In this document: positions 1-6,633 of the stretch, one piece after another
Position numbering within the stretch: position 1 is the stretch's first letter
Layout: each line of letters begins with the position of its first letter
Assembly (NCBI GenBank): GCA_903933085.1
Contig: CAIZIN010000062.1
Coordinates: 1-25,697, forward strand
DNA length: 25,697 bases
Source: an uncultured bacterium
GTDB taxonomy: Bacteria > Patescibacteriota > Minisyncoccia > Phycocordibacterales > CAIZIN01
Direction of reading: 5' to 3'
The notes under the pieces: model-generated
Database searches by the model: none
Told to the model about the DNA's origin: nothing
Seen by the model: the letters and a program-made list of their open reading frames with translations, nothing else
Translations under genes and position numbers: made by a program

Positions 1-31
1 CTTTAAACCAAATCAAATTCGATCAACGAAT

Positions 32-580
32 TTATTTATTTAATCTTCTCAAAAACTCATAAGCTGTAAAATTCCTCGACACCCCTCTACTATTCCAATC
101 CACCATAACCGTAACTTTCATTTCTGTGGCCTTGTCCCAAGAGCCAGATGGATCACCATCCATCGGTTCAATCCTCACAGTTCTCTGAAAAATTGTTTTT
201 GTACCATTCGTTGTGTTATGTGAATATATTCCATTGGTATTATTTTTGTATAAATACTTATTTTCATTATTTAGAGGAGTCACAACATCAATAGAATAAA
301 ATAATCCATTTGTATTCACTCTACAAAGAATTTGGCAACCAGTGAGCCCAACATCCCAAGAAGGACCAGGGCCATAAATATTATCGTCTCGAATTTTTCT
401 AATCTGTTCAAAAGCATCTTGAGCTAGGTAAAATGCAGTAATTTGATCTCTAGCATAAACAGCTGCTTTCAAACTTTCCGAAGCGTAATATATAGGACCT
501 GTAACAGAAATCATTAGGATAGAAATAGCCACAAGTGTTTCTACCAACGTAAATCCTTTTTGTTTTATGATTTTTTTCAT
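32..580 (-). CDS. Minor prepilin, PilV-like
   Basis: 182 aa. The N terminus is a short basic leader (MKKIIKQKG) followed by FTLVETL and about 20 hydrophobic residues. This is a class III prepilin signal, cut after Gly by the prepilin peptidase, with Glu at mature position 5. The rest (YARDQITAFYLAQDAFEQIRKIRDDN) resembles PilV/GspI minor pilins, whose conserved stretch downstream of the helix contains 'A..lAq.a.E.iR'. It probably sits at the pilus tip or takes part in priming assembly. It is the last gene of a pilD-fimT-pilW-pilV set on the minus strand. An AGGA lies 4-5 nt before the ATG, so this internal operon gene probably uses Shine-Dalgarno initiation, unlike many genes here. The C-terminal globular part is not recognised. 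Confidence 0.8.
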   Translation of the reverse strand: MKKIIKQKGFTLVETLVAISILMISVTGPIYYASESLKAAVYARDQITAFYLAQDAFEQIRKIRDDNIYGPGPSWDVGLTGCQILCRVNTNGLFYSIDVVTPLNNENKYLYKNNTNGIYSHNTTNGTKTIFQRTVRIEPMDGDPSGSWDKATEMKVTVMVDWNSRGVSRNFTAYEFLRRLNK

Positions 581-619
581 TTATCCTAATAAGTTTTTAT
601 TATTAAAAAGTCGAATTAT

Positions 620-1150
620 TTAAATTCCTGGCTTTCTCTGAGTAACGGTGGATTGAATACTAAATTTTGAAGTCACTCTCTCGCTAAGTTTGACAGTTCC
701 TTGAACAACAATCACCACACTGGGTTGAACTGACCCTGCAGGGTAAAACATTAAGCTGTCGACGATTACTTCAGGAGCTGTTATAGCTATACCATTTCTT
801 TTAATAGCACCATCTTCAAGCTTATATAAAAGTGGTATACTATTTTGATCAGTTACGTTTATAAAGATTTGTGGATTATTAAAATAAATAATTTCACCTG
901 TCTTTATAGACCTCGTCATTGTCTCAAGAGCAAAGTTTAAATTATTCATCACGGATTTTAAAGATTGGGCTTTTTTAGTTGAATCAACAATAGAAAGAAT
1001 TGCAGTCATTGATATCATCACGACTATAGCAAACAAGGCAACAGACACCATCATTTCAATTAGTGTAAAACCTCCAGACCTTCTGTCAGCCAAACTTTTA
1101 GGAAAAGTTTGGGCTATTTTCTTTTTTAATATGATGTTTGTTCGGGACAT
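620..1150 (-). CDS. Minor prepilin, PilW/GspJ-like
   Basis: 176 aa. A 27-residue basic leader ends in SGG, followed by FTLIEMMVSVALFAIVVMISMTA, the prepilin cleavage site and hydrophobic helix with Glu5. The following region (LKSVMNNLNFALETMTRSIKTGE) matches the general PilW/GspJ pattern, in which a helix is followed by 'l...m...i..'. The leader is longer than usual, but no better start codon is visible. The start overlaps the end of the upstream FimT-like gene by 25 nt, which points to translational coupling. The product is probably a tip or priming pseudopilin. Assignment to PilW rather than another minor pilin rests on gene order and weak similarity. Confidence 0.75.
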   Translation of the reverse strand: MSRTNIILKKKIAQTFPKSLADRRSGGFTLIEMMVSVALFAIVVMISMTAILSIVDSTKKAQSLKSVMNNLNFALETMTRSIKTGEIIYFNNPQIFINVTDQNSIPLLYKLEDGAIKRNGIAITAPEVIVDSLMFYPAGSVQPSVVIVVQGTVKLSERVTSKFSIQSTVTQRKPGI

Positions 1151-1815
1151 GTTTTTCCGGGTGCATTACAAGAATCAACTGATATCTGACCTGTATTTGT
1201 AACTGTAATTCTAGCTATTTTATCTCCCCTTCCAGAAGTGAACATGATTTCTGCTTTACTGAATGTTTTTTCTGTCCCACCTCCATCAATCAAAGCACTA
1301 GGAGAAGAAAAACCAAATATCTTAGCATTAGGTTCTGGACGTTTAAAAATAATAGATAAATTAGTCAATCCTGATCCACTACAAATTTTTGTAGCTCCGT
1401 CAGAATAAGTTACGCAAAAATATTTTATTACATTTGAGCCATTCATAGTAAAAGTCTCTTCATCCTCCGCTGAGTTAATATCACGCCAATTATCTTCAAA
1501 AACACCGTCTGCAAATAAATAAAAACGCTGAAGATCATTTGAAGCAAAAGATACACCGTAGGCAGCATTAAAATTTTTATTAGGAGAACTTTGTGAAGCC
1601 TTTGTCTGTTTTACGGAAATTCCATAAACCTGAGCCTGACGTATAGCTAAAGCTCCTTCGTACGCTAAATTAGTCACAACCAAATTACTAGAAAATTTTC
1701 CGTAGTTAAAAATAACAACAGAAGTAATAATAGTAAAGATTGCCATCACGACAATAAGCTCTATGAGAGAAAAACCATTCTCATAGCTGAGTTTTTGTTT
1801 TTGCAATGTGCTCAT
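1126..1815 (-). CDS. Minor prepilin, FimT/GspH-like
   Basis: 229 aa from the chosen ATG at 1815, giving a 14-residue leader (MSTLQKQKLSYENG) before FSLIELIVVMAIFTIITSVVI. A longer frame opens at an ATG at 1890 that overlaps the end of pilD by 11 nt, but it would give an implausible 39-residue leader, so I prefer 1815. After the helix, 'LAYEGALAIRQAQVYGISVK' matches the FimT/GspH region 'l...l..ar..A'. The C-terminal part is beta-rich with two Cys residues (SCNAPGKTC) that could form a disulfide. It lies directly downstream of pilD in the same operon. It is likely a minor pilin needed for initiation of the pilus or for DNA binding. Confidence 0.8.
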   Translation of the reverse strand: MSTLQKQKLSYENGFSLIELIVVMAIFTIITSVVIFNYGKFSSNLVVTNLAYEGALAIRQAQVYGISVKQTKASQSSPNKNFNAAYGVSFASNDLQRFYLFADGVFEDNWRDINSAEDEETFTMNGSNVIKYFCVTYSDGATKICSGSGLTNLSIIFKRPEPNAKIFGFSSPSALIDGGGTEKTFSKAEIMFTSGRGDKIARITVTNTGQISVDSCNAPGKTCPEQTSY

Positions 1816-1879
1816 ATTTTCTTTTTTAGAGAAAATATTTAAATCAAAAACTTTAGAAATTATTTTTTTGTTTATTATT

Positions 1880-2707
1880 CTATAAAGCATAAGACATTAA
1901 TTGGTTGATATAGAAGAAATCAAAATTAAATAAAAAAACCACAGCGAGACCGATTAGAAGAAATGGGGCAAAAGGAATTTCTGTATTACGGGTGATTTTA
2001 ATTTTTGATTTTCCATATTTTGAAACAAGAAGTAAAAAGATACTTACCACAGCTCCAATCCAGAAACCTAAAGCAACTGCAGAGACACCACCTGCAAGCC
2101 CAAGAAACCACCCCATACCAAGGGCGATTTTAGCATCACCAAAACCAATCCACTTCCCTTTTGAAAAATACCAAAGAAGAGCAAAAGGTAAAGCAAGAAC
2201 TGGACCAGACAATAGATTAATTACCAAAGATATTAAATTATCCCCAGAAATAAAAAACATAAATACAAGCATCGCTAACGATAAGCTAGAAAATAAAAAT
2301 ACGAGTCGGTCTGGAATCATCTTGTGACGTATGTCATATACTGCAATAACCATAAGTATTGAGAATATGTAAGCAAAAAATGCAAAAAGTAAAACGAATA
2401 CTAAAGGAGAAGTCTCAAGAACAGGTAAAAGTTTTAAGAAAGTTAGAGCAAATAAAAGTCCGGTAATACTTTCGACAAATGGGTATTGTGAAGATATTTT
2501 AGATTTACAAGTGCGACATTTTCCACTAAGCATCACATAACTCACAACAGGAATAAGCTCATACCATTTTAATTGCTGACAGCAAGTCATACAGGAAGAT
2601 CTACCTCCTAAATTCTTTGCTGTGCCATATCGATAAGCCACAACGTTTAAAAAGCTTCCGATAATTGCTCCAAGTGCAAATGAAAATAAGAAAAATATAG
2701 TAAACAT
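1880..2707 (-). CDS. pilD: Prepilin peptidase / N-methyltransferase
   Basis: 275 aa, polytopic membrane aspartic protease that removes prepilin leaders and methylates the new N terminus. The N-terminal domain has GSFLNVVAYR and the zinc-binding cysteines CMTC (about 39-42) and CRTC (about 64-67). The catalytic aspartates fit D125 in YDIRHKMIPD and D191 in the GxGD-type motif GFGDAK. The frame stays open upstream to 2812, but ATG 2707 is chosen because MFTIFFLFSFALGAIIGSF is the normal family start and an extended -10 box lies 9 nt in front of it. It is the first gene of the set pilD-fimT-pilW-pilV and would process all five prepilins in the window. Confidence 0.93.
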   Translation of the reverse strand: MFTIFFLFSFALGAIIGSFLNVVAYRYGTAKNLGGRSSCMTCCQQLKWYELIPVVSYVMLSGKCRTCKSKISSQYPFVESITGLLFALTFLKLLPVLETSPLVFVLLFAFFAYIFSILMVIAVYDIRHKMIPDRLVFLFSSLSLAMLVFMFFISGDNLISLVINLLSGPVLALPFALLWYFSKGKWIGFGDAKIALGMGWFLGLAGGVSAVALGFWIGAVVSIFLLLVSKYGKSKIKITRNTEIPFAPFLLIGLAVVFLFNFDFFYINQLMSYAL

Positions 2708-2716
2708 TATGGATAC

Positions 2717-2725
2717 ATTATAGCA
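2717..2725 (-). promoter_or_regulatory. Extended -10 promoter of pilD, leaderless
   Basis: On the minus strand the sequence reads TGC-TATAAT (2725 to 2717), a perfect extended -10 element. It ends 9 nt before the pilD ATG, so transcription should start within about 3 nt of the start codon. No -35 is convincing, as is normal for extended -10 promoters. No Shine-Dalgarno sequence is present. Confidence 0.6.
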
Positions 2726-2811
2726 AAGAAAAATACTAGGCACTAGTGATCCTAGTAGCTCATAAAAAACATCAGTGAACTCCAGTCGTATAGTAAAACC
2801 AATCGAGCCCA

Positions 2812-2848
2812 AAGGTCTGACCTTCAGAACCCAAAAAGGTCAGACCTT
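2812..2848. repeat. Inverted pair of AAGG-N5-CCTT palindromes
   Basis: AAGGTCTGACCTT (2812-2824) and AAGGTCAGACCTT (2836-2848) are each near-perfect palindromes and are reverse complements of one another, with an 11-nt loop between. Together they can form a 13-bp stem. They lie between the RAYT gene and pilD, and resemble a BIME-type pair of REP units. Confidence 0.8.
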
Positions 2849-2865
2849 AAAATACACACTCAAAT

Positions 2866-3552
2866 TTATATATTATTATCAAGGTCTGACCTTGATATTT
2901 CTTCTGAATCAAAATTTACCCATTCTTCAATCATGGTTTCAAAATCATCAACTGTTGAAAAGTATTCTGGAAATGATTCCTTATTCAAAATACACTCTTC
3001 TTCCCTCCCTTCTCGTGTATAGTCTTTATAACTAGAATACTTATATTCTTCCAAAAATTTCTTAGCTTTTATTTTATTATTAATTTCTTTTTTCTTCCAA
3101 CCACTATCAATAATCCCAATTGGATTTAAATGAATATATGTATATTGATATTTTAAATACTGATCATAATCTAAATGCTTCGCTTTAAATCTACCTTCAA
3201 ATAAAGCCCCTCTTCTGTAATATTTAGTATTAAAATACATAGAATATCCAGTCAAAAGCTTCTGCATAAACAAACTCAACCCATCGGGAGATATTTCTTT
3301 TACAAGTAAATGAAAATGATTAGGCATTAGACACCAAGCACCAATACTTACAATTGGTTTCCCTTTAGGTATATTTATCAAGGTCTGACCTTGATAATTA
3401 CTTAAATGAACTGAAGTATCACTATTGGCAGTGTATAATAACTTAACGAATCTTTCATAATCCCCCTCGTCCATAAACACCTTCCTTTTATCAACCCCTC
3501 TATCGTATATATGGTAAAATTGATCTAAAGATATTTCTAAGCTTCTTGTCAT
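2866..3552 (-). CDS. REP-associated tyrosine transposase (RAYT, Y1_Tnp family)
   Basis: 228 aa. The HUH motif is HFH at 79-81 in CLMPNHFHLLVKE. The catalytic Tyr is most likely Y139 in YTYIHLNP, the usual C-terminal motif of the TnpA_REP/Y1 transposase family, and GALFEGRFKAK is also typical. These proteins are single-strand nucleases that cut and join near REP hairpins and are normally single-copy, domesticated and without terminal inverted repeats. Here the gene is surrounded by AAGG-N5-CCTT palindromes, its likely substrate. Two palindromes lie inside the gene: one encodes residues 54-58 (QGQTL) and one encodes residues 220-224 just before the stop. A TACAAT box lies 7 nt before the ATG. 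It interrupts the pilus gene set between the prepilins and pilD. Confidence 0.9.
   Translation of the reverse strand: MTRSLEISLDQFYHIYDRGVDKRKVFMDEGDYERFVKLLYTANSDTSVHLSNYQGQTLINIPKGKPIVSIGAWCLMPNHFHLLVKEISPDGLSLFMQKLLTGYSMYFNTKYYRRGALFEGRFKAKHLDYDQYLKYQYTYIHLNPIGIIDSGWKKKEINNKIKAKKFLEEYKYSSYKDYTREGREEECILNKESFPEYFSTVDDFETMIEEWVNFDSEEISRSDLDNNI
2877..2897. repeat. 21-nt perfect palindrome at the RAYT 3' end
   Basis: AAGGTCTGACCTT flanked by TATC and GATA, giving 10-bp arms around a single central T. It lies inside the last codons of the RAYT gene and runs almost to the stop codon. Confidence 0.85.
3375..3397. repeat. 23-nt perfect palindrome inside the RAYT gene
   Basis: The same AAGGTCTGACCTT core, flanked by TTATC and GATAA, with 11-bp arms. 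It is in frame and adds residues around QGQTL (54-58) to the transposase, in a loop before the HUH motif. It is the longest palindrome of the family here. Confidence 0.85.
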
Positions 3553-3577
3553 ATTAATAATTGTACTCCTACTACAT

Positions 3578-3683
3578 CAAGGTTCAACCTTAATAAAACA
3601 CAAACTGTGGATAAAAATAAAACGAGATTCTTTTTACAGAACCTCGTTTTATTAAGCTTTATCAAGGTCAGACCTTGCTAGCC
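3578..3683. repeat. 106-bp palindrome-bounded repeat, copy 1
   Basis: This runs from AAGGTTCAACCTT (3579-3591) to AAGGTCAGACCTT followed by GCTAGCC (3664-3683). Between them are a perfect DnaA box (TGTGGATAA, 3606-3614) and a strong hairpin. It is identical to 4225-4330 except for one base (c at 3637 against t). It ends 4 nt from the stop codon of the 139-aa prepilin gene and lies between that gene and the RAYT gene. Confidence 0.9.
3616..3653. terminator. Hairpin terminator inside repeat copy 1
   Basis: An 11-bp outer stem (AATAAAACGAG with CTCGTTTTATT), one A/C mismatch and a 4-bp inner stem with a 6-nt loop. A/T-rich flanks make it usable in both directions. It would end transcription of the prepilin gene that stops at 3688. 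Confidence 0.65.
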
Positions 3684-3687
3684 CTCT

Positions 3688-4107
3688 TTAAGTGCCAAGT
3701 GAGTTACAAGCAGTATCACCAGTTACAGCTTCTGCCGTGACCGCTCTTGAAGCACCTGTGCTGTCAGCACACCAATAGGTACCATTTGGATCCTTTGCGG
3801 TCATCACCCAAATAGTTGCAGTACTAACACACGCGGCGCTCGTATCGCTTTTTTTCAAATTATCCAACATTGGTTTTGTACCGGTCGCGGAAGTACAAAG
3901 ATTCGTATATCCAATAGTTGTACCATTATTATGGTAAAACAACTCAGCTTGTAAACGAGATGCTGCCAATTGAGACTTCACAGCAGAAGATTTTCCTTTA
4001 TTTCTGGCTGAGTTTAATGCAGATAAAACAATCGAGGATAGTAATGCTATGATTGAAATAACAACTAAGAGCTCGATGAGTGTAAAACCTCTTGAATATT
4101 TTTTCAT
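3688..4107 (-). CDS. Type IV prepilin (flanked by direct repeats)
   Basis: 139 aa. The leader MKKYSRG is followed by FTLIELLVVISIIALLSSIVLSALNSARNKGKSSAVKSQLAA, a classical prepilin N terminus with Glu5. The mature part is about 132 residues with four Cys residues (LCTSATG, AACVS, WCADS, ACNS), suggesting two disulfides. It is paralogous to the next prepilin upstream: the first 45 or so residues are nearly the same, while the C-terminal domains differ. It lies exactly between two 106-bp direct repeats (3578-3683 and 4225-4330), so it could be lost or duplicated by recombination. A TATAAT at 4174-4169 would give a leader of about 55-60 nt. It could be a major pilin variant or an accessory pilin. 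Confidence 0.85.
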   Translation of the reverse strand: MKKYSRGFTLIELLVVISIIALLSSIVLSALNSARNKGKSSAVKSQLAASRLQAELFYHNNGTTIGYTNLCTSATGTKPMLDNLKKSDTSAACVSTATIWVMTAKDPNGTYWCADSTGASRAVTAEAVTGDTACNSLGT

Positions 4108-4224
4108 TTTTAATATCTAATATTTAATAATAATTACACTTTTTATATACCTCTTGATAATACCATAAATTATACAATACACCAAAAAAAATGGGTAGAT
4201 ATTACAATGGAAGATAATCAATAC

Positions 4225-4330
4225 CAAGGTTCAACCTTAATAAAACACAAACTGTGGATAAAAATAAAACGAGATTCTTTTTATAGAACCTCGTTTTATT
4301 AAGCTTTATCAAGGTCAGACCTTGCTAGCC
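4225..4330. repeat. 106-bp palindrome-bounded repeat, copy 2
   Basis: Direct repeat of 3578-3683 with 105 of 106 bases identical. It has AAGGTTCAACCTT at 4226-4238, a DnaA box (TGTGGATAA) at 4253-4261, a hairpin at 4263-4300 (11-bp outer stem) and AAGGTCAGACCTT-GCTAGCC at 4311-4330. It lies upstream of the 139-aa prepilin gene and has no gene of its own to terminate. Confidence 0.9.
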
Positions 4331-4360
4331 TTAACAAAAAAGAGTCTCTTTTTTCAATAT

Positions 4361-4457
4361 CAAGATAATCCTTGATATGAAATGTTGGGTATGACAAATC
4401 AAAGAAAAACTCGTTTGTTAACGAGTTTTTCTTTGTATCAAGGATTATCCTTGCTAG
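4361..4457. repeat. Third, sequence-divergent unit of the same architecture
   Basis: The order is the same as in the 106-bp repeats: a left palindrome variant (AAGATAATCCTT, 4362-4373), a terminator hairpin, and a right palindrome AAGGATTATCCTT (4440-4452) followed by GCTAG. The two ends are near-perfect reverse complements. The sequence differs from copies 1 and 2 but the layout and the GCTAG end are kept. It lies 21 nt downstream of the 160-aa prepilin stop. Confidence 0.75.
4400..4435. terminator. Strong hairpin terminator of the 160-aa prepilin gene
   Basis: A perfect 16-bp stem (4400-4415 with 4420-4435) and a TGTT loop. The core is CTCGTT/AACGAG, with T-rich sequence on either exit. 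It is placed to end transcription of the minus-strand prepilin gene that stops at 4479. Confidence 0.7.
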
Positions 4458-4478
4458 ACCCTTGCTTGCTATCTTTTA

Positions 4479-4961
4479 TTAACAACCAACAAATGAGGCT
4501 GCAGTTGTAGGTGTTGTTATTGATTTAGATTGCCCTGAACTGTCTACACACCAACTTTTTGTAATATCTGAAGGCAAAGTTGCGGCTACAGCCCAATTGG
4601 TTGCGGAACCACCATAATAAACAGCGAGATTACTTGCATTATTAGGAGCTGTATTTGCTAAGTTTTGAACTGCACCCTTAAAAGAAGCATCTGCCCAAAT
4701 ACCTGTTCCGCCAGTAAAGCTAGCAGTTGCTTTGTTTGCAACAGTACTAGTTGCAGCCGTCATTGTTCCATAAGTACTACCAACATCATAAACAATTTCT
4801 GCCTGCGCTCGCATAGCTGCTAATTGTGACTTGACAGCTGCATCCTGACCCTTTTGTCTCGCTGTGTTTAGTGATGCGAGAACAACTGATGATAGAATAC
4901 CGATGATTGCGATAACAACCAAGAGCTCAATCAATGTAAAACCTTTTGAATATTTTTTCAT
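4479..4961 (-). CDS. Type IV prepilin, probable major pilin
   Basis: 160 aa. The leader MKKYSKG precedes FTLIELLVVIAIIGILSSVVLASLNTARQKGQDAAVKSQLAAMRAQAEIVYD, the classical N terminus of a class IVa-like pilin with Glu5. The C-terminal part has a Cys pair (WCVDSSG near 137 and the final Cys), which would make the D-region disulfide typical of pilins. It is the first prepilin downstream of pilC. A TATAAT at 5048-5043 would give a structured leader of about 80 nt, unusual in this window and consistent with a highly expressed or regulated gene. A nearer TATAAA, 9 nt before the ATG, is an alternative. It is paralogous to the 139-aa prepilin. Confidence 0.88.
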   Translation of the reverse strand: MKKYSKGFTLIELLVVIAIIGILSSVVLASLNTARQKGQDAAVKSQLAAMRAQAEIVYDVGSTYGTMTAATSTVANKATASFTGGTGIWADASFKGAVQNLANTAPNNASNLAVYYGGSATNWAVAATLPSDITKSWCVDSSGQSKSITTPTTAASFVGC

Positions 4962-5091
4962 TTAAATGAATTTATAATTAAACTTAATAAATTTGCAAAT
5001 TTAGACGTTCGATTTTTTTTGAAAACATCTATATTACTTATTATTATATACTAGTTTTGAAAAAGTAAATACAAGGGGGCTGTGGATAAGT

Positions 5092-5165
5092 GACACAAAA
5101 CAAGGAACGTACTCGTGACTATGTTTTGTGTCATCCCGCCCATCTTTATGTATTTATGGGCGGGA
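5092..5165. repeat. Two mutually exclusive hairpins
   Basis: GACACAAAAC (5092-5101) pairs perfectly with GTTTTGTGTC (5123-5132). The end of that second arm also lies in the base of another stem, TCCCGCCCAT (5134-5143) with ATGGGCGGGA (5156-5165), extended by GTGT/ACAC. Only one of the two can form fully at a time. Confidence 0.6.
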
Positions 5166-5180
5166 CACATTAAATACAAG

Positions 5181-5313
5181 TTCAGAACTTGGATCCAAGA
5201 ATATTTTTCTTGAGAAAAATTTCCTGGCCACACCTCACTCACCTTCATTCACTCCGATCTTGTGGCCAGGTCCCATCCCGGCCTCACCCGCATTCGCGAG
5301 GATGACAACGCAG
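5181..5313 (+). repeat. Dispersed hairpin repeat with TCCCAT loop, copy 1
   Basis: It begins TTCAGAACTTGGATCC, then has a small hairpin (ATTTTTCT/AGAAAAAT), a 9-bp stem (CCTGGCCAC 5223-5231 with GTGGCCAGG 5262-5270), and a hairpin GGCCAGG-TCCCAT-CCCGGCC (5264-5283). It ends in CGCGAGGATGACAA. Related copies are at 17610-17657 (minus), 18929-19018 and, in part, 23948-24015. Confidence 0.65.
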
Positions 5314-5331
5314 GTATGAGGATGGATTCAA

Positions 5332-5368
5332 AAGGCCAGACCTTTTTGAATTCTAAAGGTCTGGCCTT
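5332..5368. terminator. Inverted palindrome pair downstream of pilC
   Basis: AAGGCCAGACCTT (5332-5344) and AAGGTCTGGCCTT (5356-5368) are exact reverse complements and form a 14-bp stem with a 9-nt loop, followed on the minus strand by a T-rich tract. It lies 10 nt past the pilC stop and so could act as its terminator. It belongs to the AAGG-N5-CCTT family around the RAYT gene. Confidence 0.7.
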
Positions 5369-5378
5369 GGGGAGATTT

Positions 5379-6587
5379 TTAAAAAGCGGAAGAAACATTG
5401 TAAATCGGTATAAGAACCGAAGCGAGAAGAATTCCTACCCCGAGACCAAGCATCACAATCATAACGGGCTCGATCAAATCCACAAGGGTATCGACAGCGT
5501 TCATCATCTCCCGTCGATAAAATTTTGCCAAGGTCGATAAAATTTCTCCCAGATTTCCTGTTTCTTCTCCAATTTTCATCATAGCTGTCATGATTCCTGG
5601 TATTTCTTTATGTTTAGCCATAGCATCTGAAACAGCCACTCCCCCTTTCACATCTTCCACAACAGCTTCCATCGCACTATGATAAGATTCATTATCGACA
5701 ACGTCCTTAGTAATTTCAAGAGCTCTCACCATTGGAATTCCAGAGGTTAACATCGTGTTCATGTTGTCAGCAATACGAGACAAATAAAGTTTTCTATACA
5801 AATCTCCAACAAATGGCACCATTAGTTTAAATTCATCAAAAGATGCTTTACCTGCTTTAGTACGAACAAATCTTACAAGAAAGAATCCTCCGATAACCAC
5901 CGCAATCAAGAAGAATACTCCATAGTTTATGAGGAAATCTGAAAGAGCCATAACAGCTTTTGTATATATTGGAATCTCTTGACCCGAATCTTTCAAAATC
6001 CCTGTAATCTTTGGAATAACCATAGTGAGCATCAAACCCATCACAGCAAAGAAGGTGAAAATAACAAAAGATGGATAAATGAGGGCATTTTTAGCCTTTG
6101 TAGTAACCTCAAAGTTTCGATCTAAATAGTCGGCAAGAAACATAAATGTCTGATCGAGTTTACCCGACTCCTCTCCAGCCTTCACCATGTTTGTAAAAAA
6201 GGAAGTAAATACAGTCGGGTGATGTTCCATTGCTTTTGAGATAGATTCACCACCTTGAATACGATCAGCAATATCTTGAAGTTTCAAACCAAGTGTTGGG
6301 TTTGGAGTTTCGTTTGCAATAAGCCTAAAAACTCTTAGAGCAGAGACTTGGGCTCCGAAAAGTGTAGCAAGTTGACGGGAAACAACCACCACATCTTTAT
6401 TAGAAACACGATTAAAGATTGAAAGTTGTCTATTTAAAATAGATCCACCTTCCTCCTCTGAATGTATTGCCTTTATAATAAGTCCTCGATGCTGAAGTGA
6501 GTTGATAGCAACATCAACATTAAGTGCATCAATCGAACCATTTTGTTCTGACCCCGTAGAGTCAACTGCTTTGTAGTTAAATAACAT
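5379..6587 (-). CDS. pilC: Type IV pilus inner-membrane platform protein PilC
   Basis: 402 aa, the usual family length. It has two T2SSF domains, at about 65-190 and 270-395. The first includes 'SRQLATLFGAQVSALRVFRLI', 'GGESISKAME' and 'MVKAGEESGKLDQTF'; the second repeats the pattern with 'MLTSGIPMVRALEITKDVV', 'GGVAVSDAMAK' and 'MMKIGEETGNLGEIL'. Hydrophobic helices follow each domain (about 170-195, 222-242 and the C terminus). PilC anchors the PilB and PilT motors at the membrane and moves pilin subunits into the fibre. A TATAAT lies 6 nt before the ATG, so it probably has its own leaderless transcript although it follows pilT in the same direction. Confidence 0.93.
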   Translation of the reverse strand: MLFNYKAVDSTGSEQNGSIDALNVDVAINSLQHRGLIIKAIHSEEEGGSILNRQLSIFNRVSNKDVVVVSRQLATLFGAQVSALRVFRLIANETPNPTLGLKLQDIADRIQGGESISKAMEHHPTVFTSFFTNMVKAGEESGKLDQTFMFLADYLDRNFEVTTKAKNALIYPSFVIFTFFAVMGLMLTMVIPKITGILKDSGQEIPIYTKAVMALSDFLINYGVFFLIAVVIGGFFLVRFVRTKAGKASFDEFKLMVPFVGDLYRKLYLSRIADNMNTMLTSGIPMVRALEITKDVVDNESYHSAMEAVVEDVKGGVAVSDAMAKHKEIPGIMTAMMKIGEETGNLGEILSTLAKFYRREMMNAVDTLVDLIEPVMIVMLGLGVGILLASVLIPIYNVSSAF

Positions 6588-6633
6588 GAGTATATTATAA
6601 CTCAGAAATTAAAAAGAAAAAAGAAAAAAACTA

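Larger units (their letters stand above)
4962..5378. other. Gene-free gap with nested palindromes
   Basis: This 417-nt gap between pilC and the major prepilin holds no convincing gene. It contains the prepilin leader, a perfect DnaA box (TGTGGATAA, 5081-5089), two overlapping hairpins sharing 5123-5132, a dispersed hairpin repeat (5181-5313), and an inverted palindrome pair at 5332-5368. Short open frames on the plus strand here are artefacts of the repeats. Confidence 0.7.

Noticed and set aside
1816..1890. Longer start of the FimT-like gene at 1890
   Set aside because: It would give a 39-residue prepilin leader; the ATG at 1815 gives a normal leader of about 14 residues.
2708..2812. Longer N terminus of PilD up to 2812
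   Set aside because: The added 35 residues are not part of the family, and the extended -10 box lies inside this stretch.
2866..3552. Complete IS200/IS605 insertion sequence
   Set aside because: No tnpB, no paired left and right end structures of that family; the protein has the RAYT-type motifs and REP-like palindromes around it.
3578..4457. Integron-like cassette array (pilin genes each followed by a palindromic unit)
   Set aside because: attC sites need GTTRRRY and RYYYAAC ends, which are absent, and there is no integrase. The units fit REP palindromes near a RAYT better.
3606..5089. Replication origin, because of clustered DnaA boxes
   Set aside because: Only three boxes, two of them in copies of one repeat; no dnaA, dnaN or rpmH nearby and no clear unwinding element.
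5128..5540. Short plus-strand reading frames
   Set aside because: They run through hairpin repeats and the antisense of pilC and give low-complexity products without a start signal.
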